From the NCBI RefSeq assembly GCF_004104075.1, contig NZ_QOVK01000018.1, positions 1-64,000 of the forward strand: a DNA stretch of 64,000 bases, written 5' to 3'. Shown here one piece after another: positions 18,701 to 28,426 of this stretch; position 1 is the stretch's first letter, and every line of letters begins with the position of its first letter. Origin of the DNA: Leeuwenhoekiella polynyae. GTDB lineage: Bacteria > Bacteroidota > Bacteroidia > Flavobacteriales > Flavobacteriaceae. The notes beneath the pieces were generated by a model. The model saw only the letters and a list, made by a program, of their open reading frames with translations. It was not told where the DNA came from and ran no database searches. The position numbers and the translations under genes are program-made.

Positions 18701-21040
18701 CTACGCACTCTTCATCGCTTCCAGCTCTCTAAAATCCTTTTTCAGCAAATCTTTTAAAATAGATGCTGTTTGTTGTGCTGCTATTTTAGGATCAAGTGCT
18801 GTATCAGAAATACCAGATACCACACGGGTAATATCGTGATCTACCCAACGCTTTTGTGACCAACTTTTTGGAGGTGCCCCTGTGAGATAGGCTGAGAAAT
18901 TATGATGTCCACTGCCAGGACGCTCACCTATGATGTGTACAATGGCTTTATTCTGTTGGCCTCTAGTAGTTCCAAACAAATGCTCTCCACAGGCATAACC
19001 GGCACGTACGCGTCCATGGGTTACGACTAGATTTTTAGAACTGATGCTTAGACCAGCATTTTTTAATTCTTCTTTTAGTGCAATCAAAAAAGGGGCTAAA
19101 TGACCATCGTCCATTAAGGCGCGAGCATTTAAGCCATCAGAAATGATGATTTGTACATCTGGGACTGCAGCCCAACTTTGGCGTAATTTTTTAAGCTTGC
19201 TTGTGGCATTAAAGGATAGTTCTTCACCACTCTCAGGATGATATACATAGTCTTTGCGATCTTCAGAGCGTGTGTTTATCAATAATGCATTTTCAATACT
19301 AGTTGCAAATTGTTCAGCCATTGGCGTCCATAAGCTTTCTTTAGCATCCTCATAAAGCTTTTTAACCTCAGCTTCGAGTTGTGGATCTAAATCCCAAATT
19401 TGGTCCCCATATCCTTCTGCAATTGCTACACCACGATTTCGTATTTTCTGGAGTTGCAGTGACGCTTCCTGATCAATTTCAGCTTTGCTTCTGGAATCAC
19501 CTTTTGCTTGTCTAAACTTATAATACACCCACTTTGGGTCTCCAAAATGTTCAGTGGGCTTTCCTTCAGCATTTATAATTTCGAGATCTTTAAAGAATTC
19601 CCACATCGCATCATTTACTTTATAACCAAATTTTTCGCGGATGCGCACGTGGTCTGCAAAGGAGGTCGTCAAATAACTCAACATAGGGTCATTCTTTGTA
19701 GGCAATGCCATCAGATATGCAGGGTTAGCGGGCATTACCTGCTCAATACACCAACTCAAATCATCTAGCGAAACATCCATATGCAAGGTTGAGCAAATAT
19801 CAAGACCTATAGTGAGGCCGTGCAGTTTGCCCATTACCGTATCTTCAAGACAGCAACGTACTAATTGTTCTTTAGTCTTAAAAACTTCAGGACCTATAAA
19901 GCCTGCAACATCATTTACGTGAACCCAGGGCTGTGGTCCTTGTGGGTTTTGTTGCTTGAGTTGTTCTTGTAAAGCCCGAACAAAGCCATATTTTCTGGAC
20001 TCGTGTAAAACCATATCAAAACCGGCTCCATGCCCGTTTGTAAAATCAGCTCCCTGTCCGGTTTCTGCATACAAGCCATATTGCGCGTTACGCAGCTTCG
20101 TATACTCCTGCATCTTTTTTATAGTCACATCAAAAGTTTTATTGGCTGCTACTGTACCGGCAAGACTTTGAAACCAAATACCTGTGGTCCCGGGTTGACT
20201 TTGTTCTACTTTGGCCTGCACATCTATATGAGAAAGTACGCAGTTAGAAAGCGTTTCTTCTAAACGGAACGTTTGCAAAATATCATAAAGAGTAGCTTGA
20301 ATTTTTGCTACGGAAACCGGATCACTTGATACCGGATTAGTACCCAGAACCAAATCACCCACCGCATAAGACCAGGCATCAAAAACCTGCCACGCAATGT
20401 CATCCGGGTGATCTGTTGGTGAATTAGGTTGTACACGCGCGCTCATATAACCTTTACTACCAATCTTACTCCCGGCCAGAGGATTGAACACTTTTTGACC
20501 AACCAGAATCAATTCTTCATTAGACATCAATTTAACCACACAACCTATTACGTCGCTAGAAAGTGCCGGCATAATACGTTTGATCTCAGCTTCCGGTTGT
20601 TCTAAAATAAAAGTTTTTAATTCTCCTAAAGTGAACTCTTGAAGTGCTGAAGAAGGAATCTGTGTAGTTTGTTGCACTAGGTTATACAAGTCATCCTCGT
20701 AGATTAAGTGTGCATCTATGGCCTTAACTTTAGTATTACCCAAAAGTCCACGAGCCGTTTTTCTGGATGCCTCATCCGCCGCTGCAAGACCTAAAGTGAG
20801 ATCGCCTTCTTTAAATTCGTTTGCTGCACCAATTATTTTTCGATACCAATCAAAATCTAATTTACCTTGATTTCGCTGAATGTAACTGAAAATATCTTCA
20901 CCCTTTTTTGCTGTATCAAGCCTTACAGAATTTAAAGACTCACCTTGTTCTCCTGCAAAATTACATCCATTAAAAAGTAGTGTTGCCGTGCTCATAAGTC
21001 CCATTTGAATTAAAAAATTCTTTCTAGAAATTGCTTCCAT
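18701..21040 (-). CDS. Fused ethanolamine ammonia-lyase EutB-EutC with export/lipoprotein signal
   Basis: The 779-residue protein joins both subunits of adenosylcobalamin-dependent ethanolamine ammonia-lyase. EutB occupies about residues 50-490, with the substrate-binding R202-V-Q204 in SARVQPNSPTD, then SYAVGDLVLGTNPVSS, GFDMVLHESRKYGF and VNDVAGFIGPEVF. EutC occupies about 500-779, with IIISDGLNARA, GRVRAGYACGEHLFG and GERPGSGHHNFSAYLTG. The enzyme converts ethanolamine to acetaldehyde and ammonia, normally in the cytosol or a microcompartment as two proteins. Here residues 1-26 read as a Tat-like leader (SRKNFL) with hydrophobic stretch and lipobox LFNGC (Cys26). No eutA reactivase, other eut gene or cobalamin riboswitch is visible nearby. 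Fusion and leader are both directly visible; export is inferred. Confidence 0.9.
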   Translation of the reverse strand: MEAISRKNFLIQMGLMSTATLLFNGCNFAGEQGESLNSVRLDTAKKGEDIFSYIQRNQGKLDFDWYRKIIGAANEFKEGDLTLGLAAADEASRKTARGLLGNTKVKAIDAHLIYEDDLYNLVQQTTQIPSSALQEFTLGELKTFILEQPEAEIKRIMPALSSDVIGCVVKLMSNEELILVGQKVFNPLAGSKIGSKGYMSARVQPNSPTDHPDDIAWQVFDAWSYAVGDLVLGTNPVSSDPVSVAKIQATLYDILQTFRLEETLSNCVLSHIDVQAKVEQSQPGTTGIWFQSLAGTVAANKTFDVTIKKMQEYTKLRNAQYGLYAETGQGADFTNGHGAGFDMVLHESRKYGFVRALQEQLKQQNPQGPQPWVHVNDVAGFIGPEVFKTKEQLVRCCLEDTVMGKLHGLTIGLDICSTLHMDVSLDDLSWCIEQVMPANPAYLMALPTKNDPMLSYLTTSFADHVRIREKFGYKVNDAMWEFFKDLEIINAEGKPTEHFGDPKWVYYKFRQAKGDSRSKAEIDQEASLQLQKIRNRGVAIAEGYGDQIWDLDPQLEAEVKKLYEDAKESLWTPMAEQFATSIENALLINTRSEDRKDYVYHPESGEELSFNATSKLKKLRQSWAAVPDVQIIISDGLNARALMDDGHLAPFLIALKEELKNAGLSISSKNLVVTHGRVRAGYACGEHLFGTTRGQQNKAIVHIIGERPGSGHHNFSAYLTGAPPKSWSQKRWVDHDITRVVSGISDTALDPKIAAQQTASILKDLLKKDFRELEAMKSA

Positions 21041-21177
21041 AGTAAATTGTTCATCTACTTAAAGTTAGCTAAAAAGTAATCGGACTCTGTTTCTAATGCG
21101 TTAAATCAAGCTCATTTTGTAGATTTTATAAAATAGATTGTTTTTATTATCACAAACGAAATTTAAAACCTCGTTTA

Positions 21178-21222
21178 AACAAAAAAAGCCCTAAACCTAT
21201 TACAGTTTTAGGACTCTTTAAA
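21178..21222 (-). terminator. Terminator after the GH51-DUF5695-M1 operon
   Basis: On the minus strand AAAGAGTCCTAAAAC pairs imperfectly with GGTTTAGGGCTTTT and is followed by a T tract. It lies about 35 bp after the M1 peptidase stop codon. Confidence 0.75.
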
Positions 21223-21256
21223 TTATAAACCACCAAATTAAAGTTAGTTTTTAAAC

Positions 21257-22930
21257 CTAATCAAGCTTAGTTACCAGTTCAACGTTTAAATAGTACCTAT
21301 ACTCAATACGTGCCGGTGTAAACAAATATTGATTTTTATTGGTGATCGCTATACTTTTCCATTTGTTTGCAACCGGATAGATTTTAAGCTCTTCTGAAGT
21401 ACCAACCAAACTCAACGGAAGATTAAATTCGGGCAAAGAATTTACATACCTGTATTTCATTTCGTGATTCTTTGCATCAACATAGAGTTGTAAAGTGGGT
21501 ATCTCAATTTCAGTCAAATACTGCTGAAAAACATGTGAATAATCAAACCCGGCTTTTCTAGAAATATAGTCCTGTATCTGTTTGCCATCAACCGTTTGGT
21601 TATGAAACGTCTGATTCAAACCTGCCAGAATATTACGGAATAACTGATCATTATTAATGCTGTGGCGAATGCTATGCAGCATATTCCCGCCTTTTGGATA
21701 CATATCTCCACTACCTTGCGCATTCACACCATATGCTGGAATAATTGGTGTTTTGTTACCTATTCCCTGACGGATACCGTAGTTGTAATCATTTGCAGCC
21801 TCCGGGCCGTAATTGTAATCCACAAAAAGTGTCTCGCTGTAATTGGTAAAACTTTCGTGTACATACATATCGGCCAGATCGTTTGTCGTAATGTTGTTAC
21901 CAAACCATTCGTGACCACTCTCGTGTATGATTATAAAATCCCAAGTCAAGCCCAGACCAGTACCAGACCCATCACGACCACGATAACCACCTGCGTAATA
22001 ATTTCCGTAAGAAACTGCAGATTGATGCTCCATCCCGGTATTATTAACTTCTATCAGCTTATAACCGTCTTCGTAAAACGGATACGGTCCAAACCAATAC
22101 TCAAAAGCATTGAGCATATTGTGCACTTCATTGGGCATATAGTCTTTAGCTTTTTCCAGATTGTAATCCAGTACCCAATAATTGAGATCCAGATCACCCT
22201 TAACTCCCGGGTAAACCTCTTTAAAATTCTCATAATGGCCAATATAGGGTATGAGTGTATAATTACTAATTGGGTTCTCTACGCCCCATTTATAACTGGT
22301 TGTACCGTCTTTATGCTCGGTTTTATTCAATAATCTTCCATTTGCGATTGCGGTAAGCTCACCGGGAACACGCATGGTTAATGATGCTCCACGGTCTGGT
22401 TCATCACTCTGATGATCTTTATTAGGATACCAGATAGATGCACCAAGCCCTTGACACGTAACGGTCATTAAAGGTCTCCCCTCTTTATCTTCGGAAAAAG
22501 ACCAACCACCATCCCACGGTGGACGAACCGCAACATGCGGATTCCCACTAAAAAAAACTTTCACTGTATGCTCAGAATTCAATTGCTGTGGCTCGGTAAT
22601 TACCCAATACACATTTCCTTCTCGCCTAAATGTAAGCTCTGTTGAATCGTCAAAAAGAATACGATCTATAACAAGCGGTTCTTGCAAATCTAGTTGCATC
22701 ACATCCGGATGCTCTTCCTGAACCACTTTATACGTTATCTCATTATACCCGCTGGTATATTTGGTCTTATAAACCGGTTGCACAGCGATATCATAACGCA
22801 TTACATCCCACCAAGCGCGTTGTGGTGTTATGCTGCCGCGTAAAGTATCTGCCTTTGTAAATTGCTGAGCAAAACCTGCAAAGGAAGAGAGCCCCAGACT
22901 TGCAATGACTATTAATTTCCTGATTCTCAA
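21257..22930 (-). CDS. M1 family metallopeptidase (exported)
   Basis: The 557-residue protein has a signal peptide (about 1-21, ending GFAQ) and an M1 aminopeptidase-type catalytic domain. The zinc site is H336-E-S-G-H340 in IIHESGHEWFGNN, with the third ligand E359 in MYVHESFTNYSE at the exact HExxH-18-E spacing. The exopeptidase motif reads GMEHQ rather than the classic GAMEN, as in other Bacteroidetes M1-like proteins. It lacks the long C-terminal helical domain of PepN. It starts only 3 bp after the DUF5695-like gene, so the two are surely co-transcribed, an odd partner for glycan degradation. Confidence 0.92.
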   Translation of the reverse strand: MRIRKLIVIASLGLSSFAGFAQQFTKADTLRGSITPQRAWWDVMRYDIAVQPVYKTKYTSGYNEITYKVVQEEHPDVMQLDLQEPLVIDRILFDDSTELTFRREGNVYWVITEPQQLNSEHTVKVFFSGNPHVAVRPPWDGGWSFSEDKEGRPLMTVTCQGLGASIWYPNKDHQSDEPDRGASLTMRVPGELTAIANGRLLNKTEHKDGTTSYKWGVENPISNYTLIPYIGHYENFKEVYPGVKGDLDLNYWVLDYNLEKAKDYMPNEVHNMLNAFEYWFGPYPFYEDGYKLIEVNNTGMEHQSAVSYGNYYAGGYRGRDGSGTGLGLTWDFIIIHESGHEWFGNNITTNDLADMYVHESFTNYSETLFVDYNYGPEAANDYNYGIRQGIGNKTPIIPAYGVNAQGSGDMYPKGGNMLHSIRHSINNDQLFRNILAGLNQTFHNQTVDGKQIQDYISRKAGFDYSHVFQQYLTEIEIPTLQLYVDAKNHEMKYRYVNSLPEFNLPLSLVGTSEELKIYPVANKWKSIAITNKNQYLFTPARIEYRYYLNVELVTKLD

Positions 22931-22933
22931 AAT

Positions 22934-25633
22934 TTAGGGTTTTAGAGTAATACTGATCGTTTTGTTTTTTAATGGAATTTTAAAAGCTCCTCTTACTTTT
23001 TTGTATTTGAGCTCATAGCCTTCCGGAAGGTTTAAATACGCATCTGAAGTATAAGCATCTTTTGCAGCTAGCTTCAGTTTAACCTCTTTTGTTTTGGTGT
23101 TATAAATCACCGTTTCAACCTTTCCGGCATCAAGGGTTATCCATAATTTTAAAGGCTGAATGAATACTGCGTTTTTAGCAGCCGTTGTTAAGTGCATGCT
23201 CACTTCATTTTTAGATTCAGAAAGATTTCCGCCGAAGGGTAAATAACCTAAATCTTCATCCTTAACCAAATAGGCAGAAGAATTAACGGCATACCCATAA
23301 AAATTAGAACCGTAATCCCCTGAAAGGTAATCAATATCTAACGTAGATGGCCAACTGTGGAAAGCTGCCGCTCCAAAACCATCTTTAGTAATATTAGCAA
23401 CCGAACCCAGTAAACCACCATAACCTACTTTTAATAAATGTAGATCTTCTGGATTCTCGCGATAAGCATCTAAAACAGGAATTGCATTCAAGCCAGAACC
23501 GTAATGATGTATTTGTCGCTCTACGCGAGAAAGTTTACCTCCATACAAGAAATCCCAGTAACGACGGGCGTTACCGTTATATGCCCAGTGCGGCATTGTT
23601 GGCATATAGGCTAAAATGGCATTTAAAGTCACTGCTGCTTTTGCATCATAACCAAAATAATCTGACCACATATAAACCTCTTCCTGACCGGTAGAATCCC
23701 ATGGCATTTCACTACCAAAAGGATACGCCAAACTCTCCCAGTGATCAGTACGCTTTTTCATTTCAGCTTCTAGAACTGTCGCTTCCTCTTCAAGATTTTC
23801 TCGTTTTAGATCTTCTAAAACATATAAAAAAACGGAGCCTTCCATCTGCCCAAACTGCGCATAATACGGCGCATGATTAACCATTGCTAAAGTCGTTTCA
23901 TAAGCTTGCTCCAGATACCACTTCCAGTCTTTTTGCGTTACCAGATTTTGATGATATCGTGATAAGCGATACAGCGTCCAGTAAGCAGCTACAACGTGTG
24001 GATAGTTATAAGATCTACCAGGGTCTGCTGCACCTTCTTTATTCCAGGCAGCCCAAGTTTTCCAGTTAATTGTATCATTATACGTACCTGCCGGCATCTC
24101 TTCTGGCTCGTAATAGAAAACACTTTTACGCACACCGTACTTATGCTCGCCCTCATTATTTTGCAAAACTCCCCAAACGGTTTGATTTACAAAATCTTCT
24201 AATTTTGCTACTTGTTCCTGATCAGGTTGAATGAGTTCTTTCATTGCTCCTCCTAACCAACTTCCGGCTCCACCTTCGTCACTCAAACCAGCAATCCAGG
24301 CACGAGAATCCTGAGTTACTTGTCTCTTGTTTTCATAATCATAAGAGATTATTGATGGTGCCCTGTTAAACACATCGGTATCGTCATCAAACCATTGCTT
24401 TTCATATAAGAACTCACCAAAATCAGCAACGAGTTCTTCTTCTGCTTTGATTACTTTATAATTAATGGTTTGCGTTTTTCCATCTGTATATGTTAGCCTT
24501 AAACGGGCTCTCCCCCATTGGTTTCCGGTAACTTCGTAAACTGTATAACCTGTTTTGGTATCCTCTAATTGTTCTACCGAAAGTGATCCTGTAGGTTCAA
24601 TTGATACCGAAGCGACAGCTGCGTTGTATTTTAAAAACAGCTTTGCTTTTACATCCTGCGGAAGTACATAACCAGGAGCACTAACAGCAACCGGAATCTC
24701 TTGCTCTGTCAAGGTCTCAGACACCTCCTGAATAGCTGGAGATAAGGTTAATCGTATGGAGGACGTACGGGTCTCTCCAGGTTTTAAAACTATACTTGTA
24801 GGAATGTTCCACTGGTTTACGCCTTCCCATTCGTTAGTAGCATAAGCTTTACTCAAAGACATCCACTCGTGGTAACCTTCAAAAACAATACTACGTGGTG
24901 TAGGATCATCTAACAACGGGCGGTAGGCTTCAAATGGCATATTCTCTTCAGGAAGTACTAAAAGCACTTTACCCTTTCCGTCTAACTTTTTAACTTCAAG
25001 ATAACCTGCATCCTCTCCGATATACGGATCGAAAAATACATTTTTAGCGTGAGCTTGCTCCAGAGAATTTCCTTCTAAAATGTTATTAAAAATCATTGGG
25101 ATTCCCAGCGCTCCCAACTCAATTTTGTGGTCCGTTGTATTTTTAAAATCAAAAGCTAAGATCAGATCTCCATCTTCTACTTTATAATATCTAATAATTT
25201 CTAACGGAAGATCTTCTGGCAAAGTTGCCGCTAAGTCTGCAGCTGCAAGTGTTCCTGCCTTTGTTATAGCTTTAACCGGCTTGCGCTGGTATGCGGTAGA
25301 ATAAGAACTCCACGCTTCTGAATCTGAATTACGAATTCTAAAATTCACATCTCCTAACTGATATAAGCTATCTCGTGATCTGATAGCCAGGCGATCTCCC
25401 GGTGTAAAATCAAAATCCGGATTTCCTTTTGGGGATAAAGCTGCGACTGTTTGAGACGCTCTAACTAATTTTAAAATAAACTGACTGGTCTCATAGGTGT
25501 TAAAGCCCTGCTCCAGACCTAGAGTAGAATCTTTAGCCGTAATTTTATCCCAATATCCCTGAGCATTGACTGTGCTTGCAGCACATAAAAATACAAAGAG
25601 AAACCCCTTTATAGTGTTCTTATAATTATTCAT
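22934..25633 (-). CDS. Exported DUF5695-like glycoside-hydrolase-type protein
   Basis: The 899-residue protein has a signal peptide (about 1-24, ending VNAQ). It has an N-terminal beta-rich half (about 25-400) and a C-terminal half with repeated helical segments rich in Trp and Tyr, such as YNYPHVVAAYWTLYRLSRYH and QFGQMEGSVFLYVLEDLKRE, typical of (alpha/alpha)6 glycosidases and lyases. The overall form matches what is annotated as DUF5695 in Bacteroidetes; this name is from recall and not confirmed. It lies 14 bp after the GH51 gene and 3 bp before the M1 peptidase, so it probably acts on the same arabinose-containing glycan in the periplasm. Confidence 0.72.
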   Translation of the reverse strand: MNNYKNTIKGFLFVFLCAASTVNAQGYWDKITAKDSTLGLEQGFNTYETSQFILKLVRASQTVAALSPKGNPDFDFTPGDRLAIRSRDSLYQLGDVNFRIRNSDSEAWSSYSTAYQRKPVKAITKAGTLAAADLAATLPEDLPLEIIRYYKVEDGDLILAFDFKNTTDHKIELGALGIPMIFNNILEGNSLEQAHAKNVFFDPYIGEDAGYLEVKKLDGKGKVLLVLPEENMPFEAYRPLLDDPTPRSIVFEGYHEWMSLSKAYATNEWEGVNQWNIPTSIVLKPGETRTSSIRLTLSPAIQEVSETLTEQEIPVAVSAPGYVLPQDVKAKLFLKYNAAVASVSIEPTGSLSVEQLEDTKTGYTVYEVTGNQWGRARLRLTYTDGKTQTINYKVIKAEEELVADFGEFLYEKQWFDDDTDVFNRAPSIISYDYENKRQVTQDSRAWIAGLSDEGGAGSWLGGAMKELIQPDQEQVAKLEDFVNQTVWGVLQNNEGEHKYGVRKSVFYYEPEEMPAGTYNDTINWKTWAAWNKEGAADPGRSYNYPHVVAAYWTLYRLSRYHQNLVTQKDWKWYLEQAYETTLAMVNHAPYYAQFGQMEGSVFLYVLEDLKRENLEEEATVLEAEMKKRTDHWESLAYPFGSEMPWDSTGQEEVYMWSDYFGYDAKAAVTLNAILAYMPTMPHWAYNGNARRYWDFLYGGKLSRVERQIHHYGSGLNAIPVLDAYRENPEDLHLLKVGYGGLLGSVANITKDGFGAAAFHSWPSTLDIDYLSGDYGSNFYGYAVNSSAYLVKDEDLGYLPFGGNLSESKNEVSMHLTTAAKNAVFIQPLKLWITLDAGKVETVIYNTKTKEVKLKLAAKDAYTSDAYLNLPEGYELKYKKVRGAFKIPLKNKTISITLKP

Positions 25634-25647
25634 GCGTATGTTGATTT

Positions 25648-27987
25648 CTAATTTAATTTGAACTTATAAATCCCTGCTGATTCCTTTCTGATTAAAATAC
25701 TGTTATTGTTGACTTTAAATGCTTCTTCTAAAAGATAAATACGCTCCTTACCATCCACATCATTATACACCATATCATTTTCTCCGGTAATGATAAATGC
25801 GTGTCCTTCATCATCAATCTGTTGTTCTAAAAAGTCCAGTTTCAATCTATATTCCTGATGTGTTGCGTTAACTACCGAAAGTGTCAAATAATTTCCATCT
25901 TCCGTTAGGGTTGCGGCAATTTCTAAAGGTTGCGGAGCTCCACTAATAGCTAACGGTCTTGTACCGAATTCCTTTCGATACGTTTTTAAAACCAACCCGG
26001 TTCCTTCTAACCAGCTATCTGTATCTGTAGTTTTTATCGCTCCGATCACATTTACGGTCTGCGCATAATTTGCCATATAGTACATATCTGACTGGCGTGA
26101 AAATTCATTAAATCCTGCGGCGATACCCAGAGCATCTTTTAGAAAATATCTAGTTCCCAGCAAACCAAACTCATGAGGACCGTACCAATAATTCCATTCG
26201 TCTAATGCTATTTTAATATCACGATCTGCTATCTCTGAGATTTCCCTTCTGGCACGTTTGTGCTCTTCTGCAATTTCTCGAATCGCATCAGGTATTTGTT
26301 TTACGTGCGTCAATAGACCACCGGCGTGCCAATCCTGACGATAAAAATGCTCACTGATATAGGTCATATTTTCTGAAGTATTGGAGTACATCATATCATT
26401 CCATTCCCCCGGAAAACCTACAGCGATCAAGTCTATATGGGGATCTACAGCCCACATTGCTTCGGCAACCTTATTATGCTTTTTTACATAGTCTTCAACA
26501 GGCATATGCCCCAGTTGCCAATCGCCAAACATCTCATTTCCTACTGCCCAAAGCTTTACATCGTAAGGTTCTGCATGACCATTTTCTGCACGCCAGTTCC
26601 CCATTTTTGTCGAGGCATCGCCATTAAAATAAGCGACTTCATTAGCGGCCAATTCTGCATCTCCCAGACCGGTATTTACCGCTATATTAGCTTCTGCATT
26701 CAGAATTTCACAAAGCTTCATAAACTCGTGAATCCCAACATCGTTATATTCTAAACCATCCCAGGCACGTTCATAACGTGTGGGTCTTGCATCAGGATTA
26801 CCTAAACCGTCTTTCCAATCATACCCGGAAACAAAATTCCCACCCGGCCAGCGATAAATAGGCGCATCCAGTTCTTTTAATAAAGCGATCACATCAGAGC
26901 GGAAGCCGTCTATATTATCATTAGGCATTAATGAAACTGCAGCAATCGTGACTTTACCAACACCTTGAAAAGAAATATTCAGCTTTGCAAGATCCCCAAA
27001 ATTTGTAGTCGGTTTCAGTTCAAATTCTTTAGTTATAAAATTTTTACTTTCTGAGTTAATCAAGTCTAATGAGGTTGATGAATTAGAAGCTTCTAAATCA
27101 ATAGAGACACCTGTAATGGCGCCTTCAGCTTTATAAACAATGCGACCAGTATAAGATTTATCAGCGTATAAGGAAATGGAGTCCTGATAAATAAGAACTG
27201 AATCATCTCTGATATCAAAAACCGGTAATGCCATTTCTGAAAACCCGTTTTTAGCATCTAAAGCAATCTTGGTTGTATCTACTGTTGTTTCCCATGGAGA
27301 ATCGCTGGTTCCGGGCTTATGATAAAATTTTCGATCAGATAGCATTTCAGCCCATAAACCACCATAGATAGATTTACCCATATGCTCTATAAACTGTCCG
27401 TAGATATAGGGAGACATGGGCTCTTTTTCTTTTGATAAATCTATCAAAATTGCCGGTTGCAAAACTTGAGCAGAGATTTCTTCAACCTGAATTTCCTTAA
27501 AATAGGCTTTACCTTTTGCCGGGCCATTCTTACCCAATATACAGGCAATAATAAAACTATCATCACCTTCAGAATCAAATTCTATTGTTACAGGTGTCCA
27601 ATCTGTTGTACCCGTAAAAACCGTATCGTTCTCAATTTCAAAATTCCCCAAATCAAAACCTGCTCCTGCATCCGTTTTTTCTGCGAATACATTTTCGGTT
27701 TTTATAAATCCAGTAACCTTATAATGTGCATACGGTTTAATGTTAATCTTCTTAAATACACGTCCTGCCTGAAGCGTATCCTGTGTAATTATCAAAACAC
27801 GGGTCTCTGAATCGGCTAAACTCGTATCACTGTAATTCTCCTGATTACTCCAGTATTCGGTTTCCCAATTGGCTTCCTTAAAGTTTTGAGTAGTGGCTGG
27901 GGAGAGAATTTGTACAGTATCTGTTACAACTGTCTTAGAACAACTCAATGTTAAACAGAATAGCAAAAAAAATAAAGCCTTACGCAT
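25648..27987 (-). CDS. GH51 alpha-L-arabinofuranosidase lipoprotein
   Basis: The 779-residue protein is a lipoprotein (lipobox TLSC, Cys16) with an N-terminal carbohydrate-binding-like beta domain (about 35-170). The GH51 region follows: SPYIYGQFIEHMGKSIYGGLW, PIYRWPGGNFVSGYDWKDG, the acid/base Glu485 in AVGNEMFGDWQ and the nucleophile Glu597 in IALDEWNYWYG, then a C-terminal beta domain. GH51 enzymes remove terminal arabinofuranose from arabinan, arabinoxylan or arabinogalactan. It is the first gene of a three-gene operon and is divergent from an AraC-type regulator 440 bp away. The lipid anchor suggests action in the periplasm or at the surface. Confidence 0.94.
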   Translation of the reverse strand: MRKALFFLLFCLTLSCSKTVVTDTVQILSPATTQNFKEANWETEYWSNQENYSDTSLADSETRVLIITQDTLQAGRVFKKINIKPYAHYKVTGFIKTENVFAEKTDAGAGFDLGNFEIENDTVFTGTTDWTPVTIEFDSEGDDSFIIACILGKNGPAKGKAYFKEIQVEEISAQVLQPAILIDLSKEKEPMSPYIYGQFIEHMGKSIYGGLWAEMLSDRKFYHKPGTSDSPWETTVDTTKIALDAKNGFSEMALPVFDIRDDSVLIYQDSISLYADKSYTGRIVYKAEGAITGVSIDLEASNSSTSLDLINSESKNFITKEFELKPTTNFGDLAKLNISFQGVGKVTIAAVSLMPNDNIDGFRSDVIALLKELDAPIYRWPGGNFVSGYDWKDGLGNPDARPTRYERAWDGLEYNDVGIHEFMKLCEILNAEANIAVNTGLGDAELAANEVAYFNGDASTKMGNWRAENGHAEPYDVKLWAVGNEMFGDWQLGHMPVEDYVKKHNKVAEAMWAVDPHIDLIAVGFPGEWNDMMYSNTSENMTYISEHFYRQDWHAGGLLTHVKQIPDAIREIAEEHKRARREISEIADRDIKIALDEWNYWYGPHEFGLLGTRYFLKDALGIAAGFNEFSRQSDMYYMANYAQTVNVIGAIKTTDTDSWLEGTGLVLKTYRKEFGTRPLAISGAPQPLEIAATLTEDGNYLTLSVVNATHQEYRLKLDFLEQQIDDEGHAFIITGENDMVYNDVDGKERIYLLEEAFKVNNNSILIRKESAGIYKFKLN

Positions 27988-28426
27988 AAATATGAGTTTA
28001 ATAAGTACCTACTGGGTTTAAATATTCCTTATAACATGTTGTTTCTAAAACAATCTTTCTAAATAACCTCTGCATAAAAATTAATTTCTTAAGTATTGCT
28101 TATTGAGAATCTATTGACTGCTTCTAATCATAATTATATCTAATTGATAAAATAACAGATTTTTACAACAATAAAATTTGCTGATATTAGCTGTAGGTTA
28201 TTATATATTACCTAAAAAATACCGATAACTATTCCGTTGTAGTTAATAATGTATCAAATCAAACAAAAAGCGTTATAATAAAATGTTTTAATCAAAATGA
28301 AGTTTTATCAAATGTTAAAGTGACCTTTTAATGGTCTATAAGTAACCAATATTGATACGATATTACCCCTAAACTTGACCTGTATCTATTTTTAGTGCAA
28401 ACTTTATAGCATAATTGTTACATATC
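27988..28426. promoter_or_regulatory. Divergent control region between GH51 operon and AraC regulator
   Basis: This AT-rich 439-bp stretch has no open frame worth calling. It separates the GH51 operon (minus) and the AraC gene (plus) and must hold both promoters and, by analogy with AraC-regulated sugar operons, the regulator's binding sites. No clear long palindrome was recognised. Confidence 0.4.

Noticed and set aside
21041-21180. Cobalamin riboswitch upstream of the EutBC-like gene
   Set aside because: No B12-box-like sequence or long structured leader could be recognised in the 140 bp before the start.
21662-22333. 223-codon plus-strand ORF
   Set aside because: It lies antisense to the M1 peptidase catalytic region, whose zinc motif is intact on the minus strand.
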